Shown here: positions 53,219-61,723 of the stretch, piece by piece | Layout of the letters: each line of letters starts with the position of its first letter | Numbering within the stretch: position 1 is the first letter of the stretch | Assembly (NCBI RefSeq): GCF_002019855.1 | Contig: NZ_CM007717.1 | Span: 1,306,452-1,370,451 of the forward strand | DNA length: 64,000 bases | From: Streptomyces antibioticus | GTDB lineage: Bacteria; Actinomycetota; Actinomycetes; Streptomycetales; Streptomycetaceae | Direction: 5' to 3' | Notes under the pieces: model-generated | The model's database searches: none | What the model saw: only the letters and a program-made list of their open reading frames with translations | Told to the model about the DNA's origin: nothing | Program-made: the position numbers and the translations under genes

Positions 53219-53923
53219 TCATCCGTTGCCGAGCCTGAACCCGACTCCCCTGATGGTGATGATCCAGTCACTCGCACCCAGTTTGCTGCGCAGACTGCTG
53301 ACATGTGTGTCGACGGTCCGCCGCGACCAGGAATCGCCCCATACCTGCTGCATGAGCCGATTTCGCGGAATGACACTTCCCGGGTGGGAGGCGAGGAGAT
53401 GCAGGAGATCGAATTCCTTCCGGGTGACGACCACGGGCCTTCCGTAGAGGCTCACCTCGCGGGAGCCGGCGTCGATGGTGAGGGGCCCGTGCGAAATGAC
53501 GTCGGCGGTCCGCGGTACGGGCCGGGCCCGTCGCATCACCGCCTGCATCCGCGCCATCAGTTCCCGGAAGCCGTACGGCTTGACCATGTAGTCGTCCGCC
53601 CCGGCCTGGAGGCCCAGGACGCGGTCCAGTTCGGTGCCGCGGGCGGTGAGGGCGATGATCGGGATGTCGGAGACGGTCCTGATGGCCCGGCAGACCTCCA
53701 GCCCGTCCAGGTCGGGCAGTTCCAGGTCGATGAGGACGAGGTCGGCGTCCCCGTAGACCTGGAGGGCCGTGCCGCCCCGTTCGACCGCGGTCACCTCATG
53801 GCCGTGGCGGCGCAATCCATGGATCAAGGACTCCGCGTATTGGACATCGTTTTCCACCACGAGAACCCGCCACGACTTCCCGGCATTCGCCAGAACCGGC
53901 AGTTCCGGAGCACGCTGACTCAT
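53219..53923 (-). CDS. OmpR/PhoB-type response regulator, orphan
   Basis: 234 residues from ATG 53923, with a GGGGGAG ribosome site 4 nt upstream. The receiver domain has phospho-acceptor Asp66 (VLIDLELP), Thr93 and Lys115 (VKPYGF), with an E-N-D acidic patch at 24-26. The winged helix spans about 135-230 (RRTVDTHVSSLRSKLG). No histidine kinase gene is adjacent, so it is an orphan or is served by a distant kinase. Immediately upstream of the p-terphenyl core operon and in the same direction, it is the likely pathway activator. Confidence 0.93.
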   Translation of the reverse strand: MSQRAPELPVLANAGKSWRVLVVENDVQYAESLIHGLRRHGHEVTAVERGGTALQVYGDADLVLIDLELPDLDGLEVCRAIRTVSDIPIIALTARGTELDRVLGLQAGADDYMVKPYGFRELMARMQAVMRRARPVPRTADVISHGPLTIDAGSREVSLYGRPVVVTRKEFDLLHLLASHPGSVIPRNRLMQQVWGDSWSRRTVDTHVSSLRSKLGASDWIITIRGVGFRLGNG

Positions 53924-54395
53924 CGTCTCCCCCAAGACTCGTCTAGCTCTCGAAGAACCCCGCCCGGGCAGGGCCACCGCACGCGGCGAGTCTAAAAACC
54001 CGTTCTTCGGACTGTCAAAGATCCATGGCGTAAACGAGCTATGTCGAACGAGTCAAAGGGAGTTCCGTGCTCCGATTGGGGACCCTTGGAAAATAACGGA
54101 CGAAGGGGAACGCCGGTCTTGTGTGGATCAAGCCATTCCCGATGCCCGCAACCAGCGATTCGTCCCCTCTCGGACAGCCGTCCGGGACGATGTGACGGAT
54201 ACCCGGGGGAGCGCCGCACGTCTTCTACATGTACACGATCGAACGGAGTGCGCCTGACGCCCGCCGCTGGCCGGAACCAGGTGGTCAACGGCGTATGCGC
54301 CCCTCCCGCTCACCCGCCCGCAATGCCCTCGTCATCCCGTGCCCGGCCGTCCGGAAGAGTCGCGTTCCGAGCGCAGGAAGGCCGAAAAGAGGCAC

Positions 54396-54409
54396 GAACA
54401 CGCGTGTTC
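54396..54409. promoter_or_regulatory. Perfect 14-bp palindrome GAACACGCGTGTTC
   Basis: A fully symmetric site in the region upstream of the response regulator, about 470 nt before its ATG. Its half-site GAACA/TGTTC is the one seen near the HxlR and quinone oxidoreductase promoters. It is an operator candidate, with no terminator-like T-run. Confidence 0.45.
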
Positions 54410-54461
54410 CCAGCGAACCCGCACGTTCCCTCGTGCGCGGGAATCACTCGGGGCGTCTGCA

Positions 54462-54484
54462 ATTTCACGGAACCCGCCGTTTCA
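54462..54484 (-). promoter_or_regulatory. TGAAAC/TGAAAT direct repeat upstream of the response regulator
   Basis: Minus-strand TGAAAC (54484-54479) and TGAAAT (54467-54462) are 17 nt apart, close to the 15-18 nt steps of the TGAAACC set before the A-T-TE gene. This could be an autoregulatory site for the response regulator, though it is some 540 nt from its start codon. Confidence 0.3.
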
Positions 54485-54535
54485 CCGGAGAGAAGAAAAT
54501 TACGAGCCTTTTGCCGCCGGTCGGGAACACGCGCG

Positions 54536-55150
54536 TCAGCCGGCCCGCACCAGCCCCGCGATATGTGCCGTCACCGTCTCCAGGATGTCCGTCCACGCCT
54601 CCTCGTCACCGAGGACGAGGTAGTTCAGGGTCAGCCCGTCGGTCATGGCGGCCAGATAGCGGGCCAGGACGGACACAGGTACCTGGAGGCGGAGGTCCAT
54701 GTCACGCCGGAGCTGCTCTATGAGGTCGGCGTAGGCCTCGGCGTAGAGCGCGTACTGACGCCGGGCCAGATGCTCGAAACCGGGCTGGCGCAGGGCGTAC
54801 TGGGTGAGTTCGTACGTCAGCATGTGCTCGTCGGGATGGGCCCGGACATGGTCCCAGTAGGCGCGGAACCCGGCCGCGACGGTCTCCTCCAGGGTCGCCC
54901 TGGAGGTGGGGGCGCCCGTGGGGCGCAGGGCGTCCTTCACCACCGTCACCGAGTGGTCGGTGAGGGTGGTGATGACGGACTCGATCAACGCCTGCTTGGA
55001 GTCGAAGCAGTAGTGGAAGACGCTCAGGGACACCTCGGCCTCGGCGGCGATGGACCGGGTCGTCGTCCTCGCGACGCCGTCCCGGGCCATCGCCCTGATC
55101 GCGGCTTCGGTGAGCTGCCGGCGCCGTTCGGCCGACGGCATCCGTGCCAT
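54536..55150 (-). CDS. TetR-family transcriptional regulator
   Basis: 204 residues from ATG 55150, supported by GAGGA five nt upstream; ATG 55141 is an alternative. The N-terminal helix-turn-helix (RTTTRSIAAEAEVSLSVFHYCFDSKQAL, about 28-55) is standard for TetR, with a Cys in the recognition region. The C-terminal ligand domain ends in a dimerisation helix. Neighbours are a secreted hydrolase and an SDR. A 16-bp TetR-like palindrome lies at 57411-57426, so it may control the 57466 gene. It follows the dipeptidase-like gene by 28 nt, possibly in the same transcript. Confidence 0.9.
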   Translation of the reverse strand: MARMPSAERRRQLTEAAIRAMARDGVARTTTRSIAAEAEVSLSVFHYCFDSKQALIESVITTLTDHSVTVVKDALRPTGAPTSRATLEETVAAGFRAYWDHVRAHPDEHMLTYELTQYALRQPGFEHLARRQYALYAEAYADLIEQLRRDMDLRLQVPVSVLARYLAAMTDGLTLNYLVLGDEEAWTDILETVTAHIAGLVRAG

Positions 55151-55178
55151 GGGGGTCCTCGCTGCTCCTCGCGGGCGG

Positions 55179-57245
55179 TCAGGCGCTGTGCACGCCCACT
55201 TCGTACAGCGAGTATCCCCACTCGGTGCCGCGGCCGAGTCCGTGCACCCGGACGTAGCGGGCCGGGGTGCCGGTGAAGCGGGCCGTGTCCAGGCCGCCGT
55301 CACCGGCCGTGGTGGACCAGGCGGTCTGCCAGGTGGTGCCGTCGGTGGACAGCTCCACGCGGTACGACCTGGCGTAGGCGCGCTCCCAGTCGAGGGTGAC
55401 ACGGGAGACCAGGTGGGTGGAGCCGAGGTCGACCTGCCACCACTGGTCGTCGCTCCAGTCGCTGGCCCAGCGGGTGCCGCCGTCGCCGTCGGCGGCCCGC
55501 CCCGGCTGGTAGCTGGTGAACAGGCTCCACTCCGAGGAACTCGCCGACGCCGTACGGCCCTTGGCGAGGTTCACCCCGGCCTGGTGCCGCTCGGAGGCGC
55601 CCCAGGTGCCGAGGTAGGACTCGGCGCCCTTGAAGAGGTCGTCCACCACGCCCTGTCCCGCCACGAGCCGGATGTCCTCGATCCAGTCGGGGATCAGACC
55701 GGCGTGCGCGGCGCCGTCGGTGTTGACGTCCCAGGTGCGCGAGCCGGTGATCTGCCGGTCGATGACGGAACCGCCGTCGACGCTCCTGAAGGGGTATTTC
55801 ACCGGGTTCGAGGTGGTGGCGCCGCGCGGGGCCGGGTGGTCGCCGACGCCGTTGAAGTCGGTGCCGTAGCCGTAGCCGACGCCGTACTTGTCGCGCAGGG
55901 CCTTGGTGCGGGCGGCCTCCTGGCCGAAGCCCTCGGAGCCGTGCATGTACTGGGCGACGAAGCCGCCGAGAGCGTAGACGCGCTCGGTCCAGTCGATGTC
56001 CATCCAACTGTGCGAGGAGATCACACCCGGGTAGGAGGCGGACTCGAAGAGGTCGAGGACCTGGCCGGTGGCCTTGACGCTCATATGGTCGATCTCGAGC
56101 ATCATCTTGCGCTTCATCATGCCGCGGACGGCGTACTCGCCGAGGTCGGTGAGACCGCGCACGTTGCACTGCGCGCCGGCGGCGTAGTCCGGTACCTCGG
56201 TACCGGCGGGCAGTTGGGCCTCGGCCGTGGAGGCGGCGTCGCCGATGGGGTTGTCGTGCTGCGGGCCCGTGCACGTCTCGGTCTTCCAGAAGGTGCCGCT
56301 GGACAGGAACTGGCCGACGTTGATGGCGGTGCCGAGGCCGCCGGAGTCGAAGCGGACGCCGCACAGCGCGTTGTCGAACTTGTGGCACAGGAACATGCTG
56401 CGCACGCCGAGGTCGTACAGCTCGTCGAGGCCCTTGTCGATGTCCGCCTTGCTGCACTGGGCGATGTCGAGGATCTGCTTGCAGCCGAACGGCTCGGAGG
56501 TCTCCACACCCAGGATGACGGCGAGTTTGCCCTGCTCGATGACGGAGCGGGCCTGGGCGCTGTCGGTGACGATCCGGAACCAGCCCTTGCCGGTGCCGCC
56601 GTACTGCTTGTCGATGAACGCCTGGAGGTCGTAGGTCAGTTGGGCCTGGAGCCGGATCGAGGTCATCTCGTCGCAGCTCCGGTCCTTGAAGAAGTAGACC
56701 GAGCAGATCACGCCGTTGGTGACGAGGTCGTTGACGAGCACCCGCTGGCCGCCGCGCCAGGCGCGCTCCACCCAGGCGTAGTAGTCGGCCTGGTGGGTCA
56801 TCGAGTCGTAGGCCGGCCAGTCGGCGAAGGTGGGCCAGCCGACGGGGTCGTGCCGTCCGTCGCCGCCGTGGGTGATGTAGTCGAAGATCGCGAGGGTGCC
56901 GTCGGGGTAGTGCTCGGGACAGTCCTTGAGCGCGTCCGCGATCCCGGCCTCGGAGAACACCTTGCCGCAGATCAGCCGTCCGCCGAACGCCTCGTTGGAG
57001 AACAGGTGGTTGTGGGCGTCGACGAATCCCCGTACCTCGCCCGCCGCGTCGGTCCCCTTGAAGGGCTCCCCCGTCACGTTGATCTGCGAGTCGGGGGCGG
57101 GCCGGGCGGTCGGGTTCCACCAGTCGGTGGCCGCCGAGCTGGGTGTGGGGCCGAGGATCGTGGCCAGGACGAGGAGGAGCAGCGCGGCGACGGTGACGTC
57201 CCTGCGTCTGCGGTTCGGGCGGCGGGTCCAGGTCACGGGCCACAT
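55179..57245 (-). CDS. Secreted dipeptidase-like metallohydrolase with C-terminal F5/8 (discoidin) domain
   Basis: 688 residues from ATG 57245; GTG 57236 is equally possible, since GAGGG abuts the ATG. The Arg-rich start (RRPNRRRR) followed by a hydrophobic stretch at 17-31 and SSAA forms a signal peptide. The amidohydrolase region starts with DAHNHL at 76-81, and later HM/HS blocks supply further metal ligands. The last 130 residues, rich in Trp and with the WWQVDLGS pattern, form a galactose-binding/discoidin domain. It is probably an extracellular or wall-bound hydrolase of peptides or amides. Several Cys pairs suggest disulfides. Unrelated to the clusters. Confidence 0.85.
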   Translation of the reverse strand: MWPVTWTRRPNRRRRDVTVAALLLLVLATILGPTPSSAATDWWNPTARPAPDSQINVTGEPFKGTDAAGEVRGFVDAHNHLFSNEAFGGRLICGKVFSEAGIADALKDCPEHYPDGTLAIFDYITHGGDGRHDPVGWPTFADWPAYDSMTHQADYYAWVERAWRGGQRVLVNDLVTNGVICSVYFFKDRSCDEMTSIRLQAQLTYDLQAFIDKQYGGTGKGWFRIVTDSAQARSVIEQGKLAVILGVETSEPFGCKQILDIAQCSKADIDKGLDELYDLGVRSMFLCHKFDNALCGVRFDSGGLGTAINVGQFLSSGTFWKTETCTGPQHDNPIGDAASTAEAQLPAGTEVPDYAAGAQCNVRGLTDLGEYAVRGMMKRKMMLEIDHMSVKATGQVLDLFESASYPGVISSHSWMDIDWTERVYALGGFVAQYMHGSEGFGQEAARTKALRDKYGVGYGYGTDFNGVGDHPAPRGATTSNPVKYPFRSVDGGSVIDRQITGSRTWDVNTDGAAHAGLIPDWIEDIRLVAGQGVVDDLFKGAESYLGTWGASERHQAGVNLAKGRTASASSSEWSLFTSYQPGRAADGDGGTRWASDWSDDQWWQVDLGSTHLVSRVTLDWERAYARSYRVELSTDGTTWQTAWSTTAGDGGLDTARFTGTPARYVRVHGLGRGTEWGYSLYEVGVHSA

Positions 57246-57410
57246 CCCTCGGTGGTGGGGGGATCGCGCGGTCGCCGACGGGCTTCCGGCGAGCATCCGA
57301 CAGGGCTTCACCGGATTGTCATGACCGCGCAATATGTGTGACGAGGATCCCGACTGACGGTTGACGAGTCAAGAGTCCGGGACGCTTGACCTGATGAGCC
57401 TCGAGAGAGT

Positions 57411-57426
57411 TTTGAACGCGTTCAAA
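57411..57426. promoter_or_regulatory. Perfect 16-bp palindrome TTTGAACGCGTTCAAA, likely TetR-type operator
   Basis: A fully symmetric site 40 nt before the ATG of the TIGR01777 gene, in the 220-nt gap between divergent genes. Size and symmetry match operators of TetR repressors. The TetR gene at 54536-55150 is the nearest candidate. It would cover the promoter region of the 57466 gene. Confidence 0.6.
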
Positions 57427-57436
57427 TAGAGGGTAC

Positions 57437-57460
57437 GCTCCTCGCATCGACGAGGGGAGC
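57437..57460 (+). promoter_or_regulatory. Possible hairpin covering the ribosome site of the 57466 gene
   Basis: CTCCTCG and CGAGGGGAG can pair around a CATCGA loop; the 3' arm contains the GAGGGGAG ribosome site of ATG 57466. The stem is imperfect, with a two-base bulge. It may lower translation or be a side effect of composition. Confidence 0.3.
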
Positions 57461-57465
57461 GGACG

Positions 57466-58416
57466 ATGAAGATCGTCATACCGGGCGGGACCGGACAGGT
57501 GGGCACGGTGCTGCGGCGCGCCCTGACCGCGGCGGGCCACGAGGTCGTGGTCCTGAGCAGACGGCCCTCGGGACCGGGCGAACGGGCCTGGGACGGCCGC
57601 ACGCCGGGCGCCTGGACGGCGGAGATCGACGGCAGCGACGTCGTCGTCAACCTGGCGGGCCGCAGCGTCAGTTGCCGCTACACCCCCGCCAACCTCAAGG
57701 CGATGATGGACTCCCGGGTGGAGTCGGCCCGGGTGGTGGGCGAGGCGATCGCCGCCGCCGCGCGGCCCCCGGCGCTCTGGCTCCAGATGAGCACGGCCAC
57801 CGTCTACACCCACCGCTTCGACGCCCCCAACGACGAGGCGACCGGCGAGATCGGCGGCTCCGAGCCCGGCGTCCCCGGCTACTGGAGCTACAGCGTCGAC
57901 ATCGCCACCGCCTGGGAGCGGGAGGTGGAGAAGGCGGACACCCCGCGCACCCGCACGGTGGCGCTGCGCTCCGCCATGGTGATGAGCCCCGACCCGGGCG
58001 GTGTGTTCGACGTGCTGTCCCGGCTGGCCCGGCTCGGGCTCGGCGGTCCGGTCGCGGGCGGCGCGCAGTACGTGTCCTGGATCCACGACCACGACTTCGT
58101 GCGCGCCGTTGAGTTCCTGATCGCCCGCGAGGACCTGACGGGCCCGGTGAACCTGGCCGCCCCGGCCCCGCTGCCGCAGCGCGGGTTCATGCGCGCGCTG
58201 CGCTCCGCGTGGGGCGTGCCGGTGGGGCTGCCCGCCACCCGATGGATGGCCGAGGTCGGCGCGTTCGCGCTGCGCTCGGACACCGAACTGCTCCTCAAGA
58301 GCCGCCGGGTCGTCCCCGGCCGGCTGCTCGCCGAGGGCTTCTCCTTCGAGCACCCCGAGTGGCCGGAGGCGGCCGGCGACCTCGTGCGCCGGGCACGGCG
58401 GGAGCGCCGCTCCTGA
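57466..58416 (+). CDS. TIGR01777-family NAD(P)-binding epimerase
   Basis: 316 residues from ATG 57466. The cofactor loop is GGTGQVGT near residues 5-12. Interior blocks such as VNLAGRSVSCRYTPANL and STATVYTHRFD, and the closing DUF1731-type helices (LLKSRRVVPGRLLAEGFSF), are family marks. These are extended SDR proteins, often of unknown substrate. An operator palindrome 40 nt upstream suggests TetR repression. It is followed by an MFS transporter after 42 nt, and the pair may be an efflux-detoxification unit. Confidence 0.93.
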   Translation: MKIVIPGGTGQVGTVLRRALTAAGHEVVVLSRRPSGPGERAWDGRTPGAWTAEIDGSDVVVNLAGRSVSCRYTPANLKAMMDSRVESARVVGEAIAAAARPPALWLQMSTATVYTHRFDAPNDEATGEIGGSEPGVPGYWSYSVDIATAWEREVEKADTPRTRTVALRSAMVMSPDPGGVFDVLSRLARLGLGGPVAGGAQYVSWIHDHDFVRAVEFLIAREDLTGPVNLAAPAPLPQRGFMRALRSAWGVPVGLPATRWMAEVGAFALRSDTELLLKSRRVVPGRLLAEGFSFEHPEWPEAAGDLVRRARRERRS

Positions 58417-58458
58417 CCTGCGGTTCCGGCCTCCCGGGCCGCTGTTAGCCTGCCGCCC

Positions 58459-59721
58459 ATGATCAAGGGGAGCGCGCCAGGCCGGATATCCGGCCTGGCG
58501 GGGGACAGCGGGCCGGAGCGCGTGCTGATCGCCGCCAGTTTCGTCAACCGGGTCGGCAACGGCCTGTTCAACGCCGCGTCGGCGCTCTACTTCACCCTGG
58601 TCGTGGGCCTGCCCGCCGCGCACGTCGGCGCCGCCCTCACCATCGCCGGGCTGACCGGCCTGCTCGCGGGCATCCCCGGCGGACAGCTCGCCGACCGGCA
58701 CGGGGCGCGCCTGATCATGACGGCGGCCCTGACCGTCCAGGCACTGTCGATGGCGGCGCTCGTCCTCGTGGAGAGCTGGGCGGCGCTCACCGTCGTCGCG
58801 ACGGCCGACCAGATCGCCGCGGCGGCCGGCGGGGCGGCCTGGGGCGCCCTGGTGGCCCGGGTCGGCGGCGAACGCCCGGCACGGTTCCGGGCGAAGCTGC
58901 GCACCTTCGTCAACCTGGGCGTGATCCTCGGCACGGCCGGTGCCGGGACGGCGGTGGCCCTGGACACCCGGGCCGCCTATGTCGCGCTGATCCTCGGCAA
59001 CGCGGCGAGCTTCGCCCTGTGCGCGGCACTCCTCCTGCTGCTGCCCCGCTACCCGGTGCTCCCGGCCCCGGAGCGGAGGCGCCGCTGGCTCGCCTTCTCC
59101 GACCGGCCGTTCCTGACGTTCACCGCCCTCTACGGGGCGATGGGGCTCCAGTACCCGGTGGTGTCCCTGCTGCTGCCGATCTGGATCTCCGAGCACACGG
59201 AGGCGCCGCGCTGGACGGTGGCGGCGCTGTTCGCCGTCAACTCCGCCTTCTGCGTGCTCCTCCAGACCAGGATCGGCTCCCGGGTCGAGACCCTCCGCGA
59301 CGGCGGCGGCGCCTTCCGCGCCGCGGGCCTGCTCTTCCTGCTGAGCTGCCCGATGATGGCCCTGGCGGCCCACACCCCGGTCTGGGCGGCGGTCGGGCTG
59401 GTCGTCGCGGCGGTCTTCGTGCACAGCCTGGGCGAGGTCTGGGAGTCCTCGGCGGGCTTCGCCCTCGGCTTCGGCCTCGCCCCCGACCACGCCCAGGGCC
59501 AGTACCAGGGCGTCCTCGGCCTCGGCTTCTCCGCGGGCCAGGCCCTGGCCCCGGTCATCCTCACCACGGTCGTCCTCGGCCTCGGCACGGCGGGCTGGCT
59601 GCTGCTGGCGGTGTTCTTCGCGGCCTTGGGCACGGCGGGCCCACCCCTGGCCCGCTGGGGAGCCCGGACCCGGCCCGGGCCCGATGTCACCACGGAAGCG
59701 GAGGCGAGGACGACGAGTTGA
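58459..59721 (+). CDS. MFS transporter
   Basis: 420 residues, about 12 membrane helices, with the PGGQLADRHGARL loop between helices 2 and 3 typical of drug/H+ antiporters. There is no ligand-specific motif. It sits 42 nt after the epimerase-family gene in the same direction, so co-transcription and TetR control are likely. Sequence cannot tell which compound it moves. Confidence 0.92.
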   Translation: MIKGSAPGRISGLAGDSGPERVLIAASFVNRVGNGLFNAASALYFTLVVGLPAAHVGAALTIAGLTGLLAGIPGGQLADRHGARLIMTAALTVQALSMAALVLVESWAALTVVATADQIAAAAGGAAWGALVARVGGERPARFRAKLRTFVNLGVILGTAGAGTAVALDTRAAYVALILGNAASFALCAALLLLLPRYPVLPAPERRRRWLAFSDRPFLTFTALYGAMGLQYPVVSLLLPIWISEHTEAPRWTVAALFAVNSAFCVLLQTRIGSRVETLRDGGGAFRAAGLLFLLSCPMMALAAHTPVWAAVGLVVAAVFVHSLGEVWESSAGFALGFGLAPDHAQGQYQGVLGLGFSAGQALAPVILTTVVLGLGTAGWLLLAVFFAALGTAGPPLARWGARTRPGPDVTTEAEARTTS

Positions 59722-59908
59722 CCGCGGCCCGGCAACCGACGGCGGCCTTCACGGCGCCGGCGCGCCGCGGCCTGCCCCCTCGCCCGCCGGGGCGCACGGA
59801 TCGGGCCCCGCCCCGACGGCACCGCGGACACGGAGACGAGGACACCAAGGTGACCGCGACGCCGTAGACCGGCGGCCCTCGCCGCTGCGCCCCCGCCCCG
59901 CCCAGGCG
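59722..59908. other. Convergent intergenic region, no gene
   Basis: 187 nt lie between the stop of the MFS gene (plus) and the stop of the ABC ATPase gene (minus). GC-rich without a clear stem-loop and T-run; I see nothing I can name. Confidence 0.5.
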
Positions 59909-61723
59909 TCACGGCGGCGGCGGGGCCGAGGACGACAGGATGACCGGGGTCGGTGCCGGGGTGAACGGGGCGCCCGGGACCGCCGCCAGGAGGCGTCGGG
60001 TGTAGGGCTCGGTGGGGTGTTCGAAGACCGTGCGGACGTCGCCGGACTCGATCACGGAGCCGTCCTTCATCACCAGGACGCGGTCGCTGATGTGGTGGAC
60101 CACCCCCAGGTCGTGGGAGATGAACAGCAGCGTCACGCCCGTCTCGCGGCGCAGGTCGTCGAGCAGGTCGAGGATCTGCGCCTGCACCGAGACGTCCAGC
60201 GCGGACACCGGTTCGTCGCACACCACGACATCGGGGGCCGGTGCCAGCGCGCGGGCGATGGCCACGCGCTGGCGCTGTCCGCCCGAGAGTTCCCGTGGGC
60301 GCCGGCGCAGCACCGAGGCCGGCAGCCCGACCTGGTCGAGCAGGGCCGCCGCCCTGGCACGCCGCTCGCGCCGCCCCCGTACCGCGGTGAGCGCGATCGC
60401 CTCCCCCAGGACGCGTTCGACGTCGTAACGGGGATCGAAGGAGCCGAGCGGGTCCTGCTGCACGGCCTGGACGCGCGGGCGCAGCGGCCGGCGCCGCCTC
60501 TCGGGCACCCCGGTCCACGGCGTGCCGTGGAAGCGGACGGTTCCCGTGTCCGGTTCGGTCAGGCCGAGCAGAATGCGGGCGACCGTGGTCTTGCCGGAGC
60601 CGGACTCCCCGACGATGCCGAGCGTCTCGCCGCCGTGGAGGGTCAGGGACACGTCGCGCACGGCGTCGTAGGCGGTGCCGTCGGGGGCCCGGTAGCGCTT
60701 GGTGAGGTGTTCGGCCACCAACAGGGGTGCTCCGACGGCCCGTTCGGTGCCGGAGGCGGCCGGGGCGGCGGTCGCGGGGGCGGGTCCGGCGGGGGACGTC
60801 CGCGGGTGGTGGCAGACGCTGCCGTACGCGTCGCGCTCGGGCAGCGTGGTGCGGCAGTCGTCGTCCGCCCAGGGGCAGCGGGCGGCGTAGGCGCAGCCCT
60901 CCGGTCCCGCCGGGGTGCCGGGCGGCCGGGGCGAGGAGAGCCGGGTGCCCTTGGTGTGGGTGGCGGGTACGGCGTCCAGCAGAGCGCGGGTGTAGGGGTG
61001 GCGCGGGGTGCCCAGGACCCGGCCGGTGGGGCCCTGTTCGACGACGCGTCCGCCGTACATGACGGCCACCCGGTCGGCGAGGCCGGCCACCACCGACAGG
61101 TCGTGGCTGATCAGCAGCAGGGCGGTGCCGCGGCCGCGGAGCGTGTCGAGGAGTGCGAGGACCTGGGCCTGGACGGTGACGTCGAGGGCGGTGGTCGGTT
61201 CGTCGGCGATCAGCAGATCGGGTTCGGCGGCGACGGCCGAGGCGATGAGGGCGCGTTGCCGCAGCCCGCCGGAGAGTTCGTGCGGGTACTGCCGGGCCCG
61301 CCGTCCGGGCTCGGGGACGCCGACGTCCGCCAGGAGGGACAGGGCGCGGCCCGGGATGTCGGCGCGGGGCAGCAGACGGTGGGTGCGCAGGGGTTCGGCG
61401 ATCTCGTCGCCGACGCGGCGCAGCGGGTCCAGGGAGCCCAGGGCGTCCTGGAGGACGAGCCCGATGCGCCGCCCGCGCAGGGACCGCCACGCCGGTTCCC
61501 CGAGGGTGCGCAGGTCGGTGCCGTCGAAGGCGAGGGAGTCGGCGGTGACCCGCGCGCCGCGCCCGGCCAGTCCGGCGAGGGCGCGGGCGGTGACGCTCTT
61601 GCCGGAGCCCGACTCGCCGACCAGGGCGAGGCATTCGCCGGGGTCGAGGGTGAGGGAGACGTCACGGACGGCGTGCAGGGCGCCGAAGGAGACGTGCAGT
61701 CCTTGGACGTCGAGGAGGCTCAT
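59909..61723 (-). CDS. Dual ATP-binding subunit of a dipeptide/oligopeptide ABC transporter (DppD-DppF fusion)
   Basis: 604 residues from ATG 61723, which overlaps the stop of the permease gene. It holds two complete nucleotide-binding domains: Walker A GESGSGKS at 36-43 with signature LSGGLRQRA, and a second GESGSGKT with LSGGQRQRV. An oligopeptide-type C-terminal block with PYTRALL and a Cys-containing segment (CPWADDDC) lies between them and recurs at the end. It powers uptake or export of peptides with the two permeases encoded upstream. The ligand is not evident. Confidence 0.95.
   Translation of the reverse strand: MSLLDVQGLHVSFGALHAVRDVSLTLDPGECLALVGESGSGKSVTARALAGLAGRGARVTADSLAFDGTDLRTLGEPAWRSLRGRRIGLVLQDALGSLDPLRRVGDEIAEPLRTHRLLPRADIPGRALSLLADVGVPEPGRRARQYPHELSGGLRQRALIASAVAAEPDLLIADEPTTALDVTVQAQVLALLDTLRGRGTALLLISHDLSVVAGLADRVAVMYGGRVVEQGPTGRVLGTPRHPYTRALLDAVPATHTKGTRLSSPRPPGTPAGPEGCAYAARCPWADDDCRTTLPERDAYGSVCHHPRTSPAGPAPATAAPAASGTERAVGAPLLVAEHLTKRYRAPDGTAYDAVRDVSLTLHGGETLGIVGESGSGKTTVARILLGLTEPDTGTVRFHGTPWTGVPERRRRPLRPRVQAVQQDPLGSFDPRYDVERVLGEAIALTAVRGRRERRARAAALLDQVGLPASVLRRRPRELSGGQRQRVAIARALAPAPDVVVCDEPVSALDVSVQAQILDLLDDLRRETGVTLLFISHDLGVVHHISDRVLVMKDGSVIESGDVRTVFEHPTEPYTRRLLAAVPGAPFTPAPTPVILSSSAPPPP

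Larger units (their letters stand above)
53924..54535. promoter_or_regulatory. 612-nt non-coding region upstream of the response regulator
   Basis: No convincing gene: open frames here are short, AT-richer than coding DNA around them and lack ribosome sites. It contains a perfect 14-bp palindrome (54396-54409), a TGAAAC/TGAAAT direct repeat (54462-54484) and an 8-bp palindrome TACATGTA near 54226. It probably holds the response-regulator promoter and long 5' leader, plus the TetR gene's 3' end. The start-proximal part (53985-54115) has AT-rich patches. Confidence 0.6.

Noticed and set aside
54041..54535. Small genes in the region upstream of the response regulator
   Set aside because: Short frames on both strands lack ribosome sites, typical codon use and recognisable motifs.
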